Of a stretch of 64,000 bases of DNA, positions 24,994-32,094 are shown in pieces (the stretch's first letter is position 1; the number at the start of each line of letters is the position of its first letter). The stretch is from NCBI GenBank assembly GCA_963744115.1, contig CAVUSI010000003.1, forward strand, positions 620,001 through 684,000, written 5' to 3'. A program made the translations under genes and the position numbers. A model generated the notes under the pieces. The model had not been told where the DNA came from and made no database searches. It saw only the letters and a list, made by a program, of their open reading frames with translations. The DNA is from Chersky-267 sp963744115 (GTDB lineage: Bacteria > Chloroflexota > Limnocylindria > Limnocylindrales > CSP1-4).

Positions 24994-26287
24994 CTACCCC
25001 AGGGCGGCGGTCGAGCCGCGCCGCCGGGCAAGGGTCAGCCGCCCGTCCTCCTCCGAGGATCACCTGCGGCGGTCGCGGCCGTCCGTTGTAGGTCGAGGAG
25101 AACGAGGCGGCGTATGCGCCCGTGTCGCGGATCGCGACGAGGTCGCCCCGGCGGAGGGTCGGCAGCGCATGCCTGCCCAGGGCGTCGGTCGACTCGCAGA
25201 TCGGCCCGTGGACGTCGACGAGGTCGCCATCCGGATCGCCGGAGGGATCCGACCCTGCGTCGCCGCCGTGATCGACCGGGCGTCCGAGCGAGGTCAGGGC
25301 GACGATCGGATGACGGCCGTCGTAGAGCGCCGGCCGGATCAGCTCCGTCATCCCGGTGTCGATGACGACCATCCGCCCGCCCCGGTCGCGGACATGCAGG
25401 ACGGAGCCGACGAGCCAGCCCGCTCGCGCGACCAGGAAACGACCCGGCTCGACCGCCAGCCGCGCGGGGCGGCGGTCGACCGGGACGGCCTCGAGCAGGT
25501 CGGGGATCTCGCGGGCGAACCGCTCCGGTCGAGGACCGACATCGCCGAGGGGCGGGACCGGGAACCCGCCCCCGAGGTCGAGCGTGTCGAACCCGGGCAG
25601 GCCTCCGCGCAGGAGGGCGACGAGCGCGAGTCCCCGGCGGACCGCGTCCCGCCAGGCGTCGACGGCCCCCAGCTGCGACCCGACGTGGAGGTGGATCCCG
25701 CGCCAGCGCAACGGCCCTTTGGAGCCGCCCCCGGCCTCGATCGCGCCCGCCAGCTCGTCGTCGGCCAGGCCGAACTTGCTCGAGCCCGCGCCGACCGCGA
25801 GCCCGTGGAGTGTCTCCGGCTCGACGGCCGGGTTGAACCGGAGCAGGACGTCGAGCCCGTCGACACCCGCCCGGCGAGCGACCCGGGCCAGGGCCGCGGC
25901 TTCGTCGGCGGACTCGATCGCGATCCAGCGCAGCGGCCGGCCGTCCGCGGCCGCACGCGCGGCGGCCCGCAGGTCCGCGTCGGTCTTGCCGATCCCCTCG
26001 AGCGTGATCCGGTCGTTCGGGATCCCGGCTCGGCTGGCGATCGCCCATTCGCCGCGCGACACGACATTCGCCCCGAGTCCGATCGCGCCGATCCGGGCGA
26101 CCAGCCCGCCGACGTCGTTCGCCTTGACCGAGTATTGGCGGATCCACGGATCGGGGAACGCGGCACGGAGCTCCTCGGCGGCCCGCGCCAGCCCGACGGC
26201 GTCGGTCAGGGAGACGGGCGTGCCGAACCGCCGAGCGGCGTCACGGAGCGACTCGGCCAGCTCGGGGAGGCGATCGTTCTCCGTCAC
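24994..26287 (-). CDS. lysA: Diaminopimelate decarboxylase-like PLP enzyme, frameshift near the 3' end
   Basis: A fold-type III PLP decarboxylase of the diaminopimelate/ornithine family, expected to make lysine from meso-diaminopimelate. Lys55 in QYSVKAND is the PLP lysine; HVGSQL, LDLGGGFPVPP, EPGRFLVARAG, CESTD and IRDTGAYAASFSSTYN are all in place. After PPQVIL the frame breaks: one extra C in the run near 25053-25054 shifts the last codons. If it is removed, the protein ends EEDGRLTLARRRGSTAALG at a TAG (24994-24996), giving 430 residues, the family's usual length. Without correction the frame runs open for 2.4 kb. It could be a sequencing error or a real late frameshift. The GTG start has GGAG 7 nt upstream. 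Confidence 0.82.
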
Positions 26288-26324
26288 GGGCCGCTCCGCG
26301 GGCGGACGGCTGATGCCGGTCGGC

Positions 26325-26726
26325 TCAGCGGCTCGTCTTGACGAAGGGCAGGAACCCGATCGCCGTCGAGACGAGGCTCAGGACGATCCCGCCGACGACG
26401 GCCGCGATGATCGCGTCCAGCCCGAACTTGGGCGGGAAGCCGCCGACCGTGAAGTCGAGCCCGAGCTTGTCCGACACGAAGGCAAGGACGAGCAACAGTC
26501 CGCCGTTGACCAGCAGGCCGAACATCCCGAACGTCAGCAGGGTGAGCGGCAGCGACAGGATCTTGAGGACCGGTTTGATCACGGCGTTGGCGACACCGAA
26601 GATCGCCGCCACGATCAGGATCGACAGCGGCTTGACGTCCGGCCCGAACGAGATGCCGTTGTAGAGCAGCGCGGTCGCATATAGGGCGACGCCCGTCCCG
26701 ATGACGGTGAGGATGAAGCCGGTCAT
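26325..26726 (-). CDS. Phage holin family-type membrane protein (YvlD-like)
   Basis: A 133-residue inner-membrane protein with four hydrophobic helices, matching the Phage_holin_4_2/YvlD family. The typical segment AIFGVANAVIKPVLKILSLP and the following LTFGMFGLLVNGG are present. Despite the name, chromosomal members are not phage lysis proteins; in Bacillus the relative YvlD sits in an envelope-stress operon. A very good ribosome-binding site (AGGAGG, 6 nt from ATG) is present. No phage genes surround it. It lies 37 nt before the decarboxylase gene on the same strand. Confidence 0.87.
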   Translation of the reverse strand: MTGFILTVIGTGVALYATALLYNGISFGPDVKPLSILIVAAIFGVANAVIKPVLKILSLPLTLLTFGMFGLLVNGGLLLVLAFVSDKLGLDFTVGGFPPKFGLDAIIAAVVGGIVLSLVSTAIGFLPFVKTSR

Positions 26727-26814
26727 CGCGAACCTCCTGGCGATCGTTGGCGTCGCAGGCGACGACGGCCCGGCCGCGTCTGGACCGATGATGGCAGACC
26801 CGTCGAGACGCGGT

Positions 26815-27870
26815 CTATCGGAGGAGGAACCCGGTCCCCAGCGGATCGCGCGGGTCGAGCTCGAACACGTGCTCCCCGGTGCGATAGGCCGAGCCCTCGA
26901 CCTCGGTCACCACGGCCGGTCGCCCGTCGACCTCGCCCTCTCCGACGACCCACCCGAGGAAGGCCGAGTCGACGATGCTCAGGTGTCGCAGCGGTGCCCG
27001 CGCGTCGGGGCCGAGGCGCCGATCGACGGTCAGCAGCGCCAGCCGCGCCGAGGTCCCGCTGCCGCACGGCGAGCGGTCCACCTCGCCGTCGGCGAAGACC
27101 GTCACATTGCGCTGGGTGAGGACGATCCCCTCGGCCAGGTCCGCGGCGCTCGTCGGCTCGTCCTGCCAGAAGATGACGCCGTAGATGCCGCGCAGCTCAG
27201 GCTCGTCGGGATGGACGACCTCGAGCGTCCGGTCCAACGCGGGGCGCAGCTCGCGCTGCAGGGCGATCAACGCCGGCAGGCTCGCCGGTGAGACGTCGAG
27301 TCCGAGCGCCCGGGCGTCGACCGACGCGTAGAAGGCGCCCCCATAGCTGACGTCGCAGGGGATCTCGCCGCGGCTCGTCGCGATCCGGGCGTCGCGGGCC
27401 AGCACGAACGACGGGACGTTGCGGAACCGGACCGCCGCCACCCGGACCCCGTCCGGGTCCATCCGGGCGACGCAACGGAGGCGTCCGGATGGGACATCGA
27501 CCCCGATCTCCCGTCCGTCGACGGTCGGGGGCAGCCGCCCCGATTCGATCGCCCAGGTCACCAGCGCGATCGTCCCGTGCCCACACGCTGTCGAGTAGCC
27601 CTCGTTGTGGAAGAACACGACCCCCAGGTCGGCGCCGTCGTCGTCCGGCTCGGTGACGAAGCAGCCGTACATGTCGGCATGACCGCGCGGCTCGTCGACG
27701 AGCAGGCGGCGGATGCGATCGAGGTGGTCGCGGGCGAACGCGCGACGCTCGAGCACCGTCTCCCCCTCGAGGGGCGCCACGCCCCCGGTCACGATCCGGA
27801 ACGGCTCCCCTCCGGTGTGGTAGTCGGTGGTGCTGATCCTCATCGGGACGAGGTCGTCGCGCCCGGTCAT
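26815..27870 (-). CDS. Proline racemase / hydroxyproline epimerase family enzyme
   Basis: A 351-residue cofactor-independent racemase-family protein. Both catalytic cysteines are present: Cys96 in STACGHGT and Cys269 in DRSPCGSGTSARL. Two Cys favour proline racemase or 4-hydroxyproline 2-epimerase over trans-3-hydroxyproline dehydratase, in which the second acid/base residue is Thr. Other features are the DYHTGGEPFRIV N-terminus and VTEVEGSAYRTG near the end. The ATG at 27870 overlaps the stop of the GNAT acetyltransferase gene (ATGA), so they form one operon. Hydroxyproline catabolism is plausible, but no dehydrogenase or permease for it is nearby. Confidence 0.92.
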   Translation of the reverse strand: MTGRDDLVPMRISTTDYHTGGEPFRIVTGGVAPLEGETVLERRAFARDHLDRIRRLLVDEPRGHADMYGCFVTEPDDDGADLGVVFFHNEGYSTACGHGTIALVTWAIESGRLPPTVDGREIGVDVPSGRLRCVARMDPDGVRVAAVRFRNVPSFVLARDARIATSRGEIPCDVSYGGAFYASVDARALGLDVSPASLPALIALQRELRPALDRTLEVVHPDEPELRGIYGVIFWQDEPTSAADLAEGIVLTQRNVTVFADGEVDRSPCGSGTSARLALLTVDRRLGPDARAPLRHLSIVDSAFLGWVVGEGEVDGRPAVVTEVEGSAYRTGEHVFELDPRDPLGTGFLLR

Positions 27871-28481
27871 CGCGGACGATGACGCTCGAGGCGCTCCCTG
27901 AGGCGAGCCCGGACGGCCGGCCACTCGTCGTCGACGACGCTGTAGTACGCACTGTCTCGAGCGCGGCCACCGGCCATCACCATGTGCTTGCGGAAGATCC
28001 CCTCGAAGGTGGCCCCGATCCCGACGATCGCGTCCCTGGACTGGACGTTGAGGGCGTCGGTCTTGAGCTCGACCCGACGGCAGCCGAGCGTGTCGAAGGC
28101 GTAGCCCAGCATCTGGAGCTTGGCCTCGGTGTTGACCGCGGATCGCTGGAACGCCGGATCGATCCAGGTCCAGCCGACCTCGAGGCGGAGGTCGGGCGGG
28201 GCGACGTTGAGATAGCGCGAGCTGCCGACCACGCGCCCTGAGTCGGTCTCGACGGTCACGAAGGTCACCATCGAGCGGCTCGCCTGGGCCGCCAGGGCCG
28301 CGTCGACGATCGCCCGCATCCCGTCGTCGGTCGATCCGTCCGCCGGCATCCAGGTCCAGATCCGTGGATCCCGTCCGGCGGTCGTCAGGCCGGCGAGATG
28401 CTCCGGCTGGAGCTGCTCGAGTCGGACGGACTCGGCGATCAGTGTCGGCGGTTCGTACCAGGCCCGGGTCGTGTCGTCCAC
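27867..28481 (-). CDS. GNAT-family N-acetyltransferase (RimJ/RimL type)
   Basis: A 204-residue acetyltransferase with the pattern of ribosomal-protein or small-molecule N-acetyltransferases: SVRLEQLQPEHLAGL at the start, GRVVGSSRYLNV (motif A strand), EVGWTWIDPAFQRSAVNTEAK (acetyl-CoA binding region) and VELKTDALNVQSRDAIVGIG near the C-terminus. It would transfer acetyl from acetyl-CoA to an amine. The GTG start at 28481 lies 6 nt after a -10 box inside a 12-bp palindrome shared with the divergent gene. The 3' end overlaps the racemase start by 4 nt, so the two enzymes are made together; a common amino-acid substrate is possible but unproved. Confidence 0.9.
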   Translation of the reverse strand: MDDTTRAWYEPPTLIAESVRLEQLQPEHLAGLTTAGRDPRIWTWMPADGSTDDGMRAIVDAALAAQASRSMVTFVTVETDSGRVVGSSRYLNVAPPDLRLEVGWTWIDPAFQRSAVNTEAKLQMLGYAFDTLGCRRVELKTDALNVQSRDAIVGIGATFEGIFRKHMVMAGGRARDSAYYSVVDDEWPAVRARLRERLERHRPR

Positions 28482-28486
28482 GCGGC

Positions 28487-28498
28487 GAGTCTAGACTC
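28487..28498. promoter_or_regulatory. Palindrome carrying both -10 boxes of a divergent leaderless pair
   Basis: GAGTCTAGACTC is a perfect 12-bp palindrome. It contains TAGACT on the plus strand (28492-28497) and the same hexamer on the minus strand (complement of 28488-28493). Each hexamer ends exactly 6 nt before a start codon: ATG at 28504 and GTG at 28481. The two promoters therefore overlap by 2 bp at the -10 element. Confidence 0.55.
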
Positions 28499-28503
28499 TG
28501 GCG

Positions 28504-28941
28504 ATGCGACGCGACCTGGGTCCGGCGGACCTCGACGACCTCCTGGACCGCCCGCTCCTGGCGATCCTTGCCACCCGCCGGGTGGACGGGACCGCTCTCC
28601 TGTCCCCGGTCTGGCACGAGTGGCGTGACGGCGCCTTCTTCGTGGCGGTCGACACGGGCGACGGCAAGCTCGCCCACATCAAGCGGGATCCGCAGGTGAC
28701 CATCCTCGTGGCGGAGAACGATCCGCCGTACCGTGGACTGGAGATCACCGCCACCGCCGAGGTCGTCGACATCCCGTACGGCCCGGTCGTCCGCCGGATC
28801 GGCCGGCGCTATATCGGGAACGTCGTCGACGGGTTCTGGAGCGAGGATTCGGCCGACGGCGTCGTCCTCCGGATCGCCCCAGGCCGGCTTCGCGCGTGGG
28901 ACTTCGCAGACGACTATCCGGAGGCTTCGTCGCCGACATGA
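28504..28941 (+). CDS. PNPOx-like split-barrel flavin/F420 protein
   Basis: A 145-residue protein of the pyridoxamine-5'-phosphate-oxidase-like split-barrel fold. The N-terminal helix DLDDLLDRPLLAILATRR leads into strands ALLSPVWHEWRDGAFFVAVD, then GDGKLAHIKRDPQVTILV, the phosphate-binding region of F420/FMN-dependent members such as Rv1155. It would act as a dimer binding FMN or F420. The leaderless start at 28504 is dictated by the TAGACT box 6 nt upstream. The stop overlaps the start of the DUF885 gene (ATGA), so the two are coupled. Substrate unknown. Confidence 0.88.
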   Translation: MRRDLGPADLDDLLDRPLLAILATRRVDGTALLSPVWHEWRDGAFFVAVDTGDGKLAHIKRDPQVTILVAENDPPYRGLEITATAEVVDIPYGPVVRRIGRRYIGNVVDGFWSEDSADGVVLRIAPGRLRAWDFADDYPEASSPT

Positions 28942-30731
28942 CCGACCCCACCTCGCGCTTCGCGACCCGCATCGACGACTTCCTCGCGGAGTTCTTCCGG
29001 CTCCATCCGCTCCACGCCACGGCGGCTGGGATGCACGACCACGACGGTCGCTGGCCCGACCTCACGAAGGAGGGACGCCTGGAACGGCTCGCCTTCGCCG
29101 AGCGCTGGGAGTCGGAGCTGCGCGGCATCCCGGTCGCCGACCTGAGCCGCGACGAGCGGGTCGACCGCGACCTCGTCCTGGGCGAGCTCGAGGGGATCCG
29201 GTTCAGCGAGACGGACCTGCGCGAGGAGAGCTGGGACCCGCTCGAGTGGGTCTACCTCCTGGGGGGCGGCATCTTCCCGCTCGTCGCTCGCGAGTTCGCT
29301 CCGCTGGCGGACCGGCTCGGCTCGGTGGCCGCCCGCCTCGAGGGCATGGCGGAGGTGGTCGAGGCCGCTCGTCACGAGCTCGTCGGACGGCCCGGCCGCC
29401 CGGTGTCGGCGTTCCATACCGAGACCGCGCTCAAGAACCTCGCCGGGGTCGCCGAGCTGGCCGACGATGCGGTGACCGAGGCGGAGCAGGTCGCCCCGAG
29501 CGATCCCGCGGTGGCCGCGCTCCTACCCCGCCTGCGGGCGGCCGCGGCCTCCGCGAAGGCCGCCCTCGACGGGTTCGAGGTCCATCTCCGGGAGGTCGTC
29601 CTGCCCGCTGCCGAAGGGGAAGGTCGGCTCGGCCCTGCGCTGTTCGCCGCCAAGATGCGCCACACGCTGCGGGACGATGAGCTCACTCCGGTCGCCATCC
29701 TCGAGCGCGCCGAACGCGAGAGCGTCGCCGTCCGTGCCGAGATGGTCCGACTGGCCCGCGAGCTATGGCCGACCTGGTGCCCCGGGCGCGACCTGCCGAC
29801 CGACGACGGCGCGATCGTGCGCGCCGTGAGCGATGCCATCGCGGCCGAGCATCAGCCGGCAGGTGAGCTACTGACCTGGTGTCGCGAGGAGCTCGCCCGG
29901 ATCGAGGCATTCTGCCGGGAGCGCGACGTGGTCGGCCTGGCCGAGGATCCGCTCGAGATCCGCTGGACGCCGGTCTTCCTGCGTTCGTTCGGGGGCGCGA
30001 TGCTCGACACGCCGGGGCCGCTCGACAAGGGTCAGAAGGCGTTCTTCGCGATCACCCCGATCCCCGACGACTGGCCCGCCGAACGAGCCGAGAGCTACCT
30101 TCGCGAGGACAACGATCGGATGCTCCGCGTCCTGACGATCCACGAGGCGGTGCCCGGCCACTACCTCCAGGGCAGCTACGCCAACCGCAACCCATCGATC
30201 GTCCGCGGGATCTTCTGGAGCGGGGTCTACGCCGAGGGTTGGGCGGTCTACGTCACCCAGGTGATGATGGACCTCGGCTACGGGGCGGACGATCCCGCGC
30301 TCATGCTGATCCACTGGAAGTTCTACCTGCGCGCCGCGCTCAACGCGATCATCGACATCCGCATCCATGCCGGCGAGGACTTCGGCGGCCCGATGACCGA
30401 GGACGAAGCCGTCCGCCTGATGGTCGACGGCGGCTTCCAGGAGGAGGCGGAGGCCAGGTCCAAGTACGACCGGGCCCGGTTGTCATCGACCCAGCTGTCG
30501 ACCTACTTCGTCGGGTCGATGGCGATGTGGACGCTCGAGCTCGACGTCCGGCGTCGCCTGGCCGAGGCGAGCGCCGGCCGGGAGGCGAGCGCCGCCGTCG
30601 TCGAGCGGACGCTGCCCGGTGGGCTCGGCGACAGCCCCGGATTCGTCTATCGGCGGCATCTCGAGACCGTCATCGGCCACGGCGCACTGCCGATGGCCCT
30701 GCTCCGCAGGCTCGTGCTCGACGAAGCCTGA
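28938..30731 (+). CDS. DUF885 family metallopeptidase-like protein
   Basis: A 597-residue cytosolic, largely helical protein of the DUF885 family, related to M32-type metallopeptidases. The zinc motif H402-E-A-V-P-G-H408 is present, with downstream FWSGVYAEGWAVY carrying the likely third ligand Glu. Such proteins are presumed carboxypeptidases or dipeptidases, though few are characterised. There is no signal peptide. The ATG at 28938 overlaps the stop of the split-barrel gene by 4 nt. It is convergent with the membrane-protein operon, with a strong GC hairpin between them. Confidence 0.9.
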   Translation: MTDPTSRFATRIDDFLAEFFRLHPLHATAAGMHDHDGRWPDLTKEGRLERLAFAERWESELRGIPVADLSRDERVDRDLVLGELEGIRFSETDLREESWDPLEWVYLLGGGIFPLVAREFAPLADRLGSVAARLEGMAEVVEAARHELVGRPGRPVSAFHTETALKNLAGVAELADDAVTEAEQVAPSDPAVAALLPRLRAAAASAKAALDGFEVHLREVVLPAAEGEGRLGPALFAAKMRHTLRDDELTPVAILERAERESVAVRAEMVRLARELWPTWCPGRDLPTDDGAIVRAVSDAIAAEHQPAGELLTWCREELARIEAFCRERDVVGLAEDPLEIRWTPVFLRSFGGAMLDTPGPLDKGQKAFFAITPIPDDWPAERAESYLREDNDRMLRVLTIHEAVPGHYLQGSYANRNPSIVRGIFWSGVYAEGWAVYVTQVMMDLGYGADDPALMLIHWKFYLRAALNAIIDIRIHAGEDFGGPMTEDEAVRLMVDGGFQEEAEARSKYDRARLSSTQLSTYFVGSMAMWTLELDVRRRLAEASAGREASAAVVERTLPGGLGDSPGFVYRRHLETVIGHGALPMALLRRLVLDEA

Positions 30732-30773
30732 CGCTCACCGGGTCCCGTCCGCGCTGTCGGTGCCGGACGCGGC

Positions 30774-30808
30774 GACCCCGCCTCCGGCGGGGGTCCGGGG
30801 GCGGGGTC
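30774..30808. terminator. GC-rich hairpin between convergent transcription units
   Basis: GACCCCGCC (30774-30782) and GGCGGGGTC (30800-30808) form a perfect 9-bp stem with a 17-nt loop. It lies between the DUF885 stop and the stop of the second membrane protein gene. No T-tract is seen on either side. Confidence 0.5.
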
Positions 30809-30832
30809 TCCGGTCGAGGGAGGGAGGTGCGG

Positions 30833-31483
30833 TCAGAGGCTCGGTTCGACAGCCTCGCCCGGTCGGCCGAGGCGGATCAGGAAGCGGAGGAAGATCGCCC
30901 CGCAGGTGACCGCGACCAGCAGCAGGCTCAGGTTGAGGATCGGCCAGGCGAGGACGTTGACCGTCTGCTCGTCGGGGTTCGCGGCGATCAGAGCGCCAGG
31001 CATCCCGCCGAGACCGTAGACCGTCAGCCGATCGACCTGGTCGGCGGCCTCGAGGCCGTAGATCTGGGGAACGATGTACAGCGCCGAGGCGATGACGAGC
31101 AGGCCGCTCACCAGGCGGAAGGCGCCCGGATCGTCGTCGGCGTCGCGGAGGAGCTTCACGCACATCGCCCACAGGAGGACCACCACCGCGAGGGGGGCGG
31201 TCAGCGGCAGACCGAGCCCGATGTAGAGGTTCGGCATCAGGAAGACGAGACTCAGCCCGAGGACGACGACGAGCAGCGCATCGCGGAAGAGCACGTAGGA
31301 CAGCCACCAGACGTCGCCGCCGAAACGGAGCGTGAGCGACTGGAGGAACCGGACGATGTACGGCCGGGCGAAGTGGAGGATCAGGGCGAACGACCACAGG
31401 ATCGGCAGGACGGCCGCGACCGACAGGACGAGCCAGCCTTGGCCGCCGCTGGTGATCGCGGTCGCGAGATCGTCGGCACTCAT
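30833..31483 (-). CDS. Polytopic membrane protein, second paralogue of the Fe-S/FAD operon
   Basis: A 216-residue membrane protein with about five helices, paralogous to the preceding gene. Aligned segments are FARPYIVRFLQSLTLRFGG followed by D-x-W-W-L-S-Y-V-L-F-R-D, against FIARPYMVANLNKFTLRLGA with DLWWIIYVAIRD in the other copy. The conserved Arg-Pro-Tyr, Trp-Trp and Arg-Asp pairs lie at helix ends and may bind a cofactor or partner; no haem-type His pairs or Cys clusters are visible. Its ATG overlaps the upstream stop. It probably forms a heteromeric membrane part with its paralogue, serving the Fe-S/FAD subunit made from the same message. Family not recognised. Confidence 0.8.
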   Translation of the reverse strand: MSADDLATAITSGGQGWLVLSVAAVLPILWSFALILHFARPYIVRFLQSLTLRFGGDVWWLSYVLFRDALLVVVLGLSLVFLMPNLYIGLGLPLTAPLAVVVLLWAMCVKLLRDADDDPGAFRLVSGLLVIASALYIVPQIYGLEAADQVDRLTVYGLGGMPGALIAANPDEQTVNVLAWPILNLSLLLVAVTCGAIFLRFLIRLGRPGEAVEPSL

Positions 31484-32094
31484 CGGGTCTGCTCCTTGCT
31501 CGGGCGGCTGCTGGCCTGCCTGAAGTTGTAGACGACCGCGACCAGGGCCATGATCCCGACCAGGGCCGCCGAGAGGTAGCACAGCCCGAGCGCGACATCC
31601 ACGTTCTGGCTGGACACGAAGACCGACGCGAGCTGGTTCGACTGGTCCGTGCCGATCGTGGTGACCTGGACGCCGAGCAGGTACGGGAAGATGTAGAGGG
31701 TGGCACCCAGCCCAAGGAGCACGACCTGGGCCCGGAACCAGTTCACCTCGTGGTCGCCCTTGATCAGCTTGATCAGCATGACCGCGAAGGCGCAGGCGGC
31801 GGCCAACCCGCCGGTGATCGGCAGGTCCTTGCCGCTGACCACGTCGGGGTAGAAGTAGATGAAGCTGCCGAGGAAGAGGTTCACCAGGAGCAGGTCGCGG
31901 ATCGCGACGTAGATGATCCACCATAGGTCCGCGCCGAGCCGCAGGGTGAACTTGTTGAGGTTCGCGACCATGTACGGGCGGGCGATGAAGAGCGACACGA
32001 CGACGACCCAGAGGACGACGAGGACCGCCGCGATCGTGCCTTCGATGAAGCTCTCGCCTGCGTCGAACAGGCCTCCTACCTGGTCGGGGGTCAT
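31480..32094 (-). CDS. Polytopic membrane protein, first paralogue of the Fe-S/FAD operon
   Basis: A 204-residue membrane protein with about five or six helices; the N-terminus (MTPDQVGGLFDAGESF) is polar and the last residues (SSRPSKEQTR) are basic. The first helix is followed by FIARPYMVANLNKFTLRLGA and DLWWIIYVAIRD, which recur in the next gene. It overlaps both neighbours by 4 nt (ATGA at each junction), so oxidoreductase, this protein and its paralogue are made as a coupled set. A role as a membrane anchor or quinone/ion-linked module for the oxidoreductase is a reasonable guess, not shown by any known motif. Confidence 0.8.
   Translation of the reverse strand: MTPDQVGGLFDAGESFIEGTIAAVLVVLWVVVVSLFIARPYMVANLNKFTLRLGADLWWIIYVAIRDLLLVNLFLGSFIYFYPDVVSGKDLPITGGLAAACAFAVMLIKLIKGDHEVNWFRAQVVLLGLGATLYIFPYLLGVQVTTIGTDQSNQLASVFVSSQNVDVALGLCYLSAALVGIMALVAVVYNFRQASSRPSKEQTR

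Noticed and set aside
22586..26287. Apparent 1233-codon fusion of decarboxylase and TPM protein
   Set aside because: The frames join only because of the one-base insertion near 25053; the middle 240 codons are shadow of the short TPM gene.
26325..26726. Phage holin as a sign of a prophage
   Set aside because: The family name is historical; neighbours are housekeeping genes and no integrase, terminase or structural gene is present.
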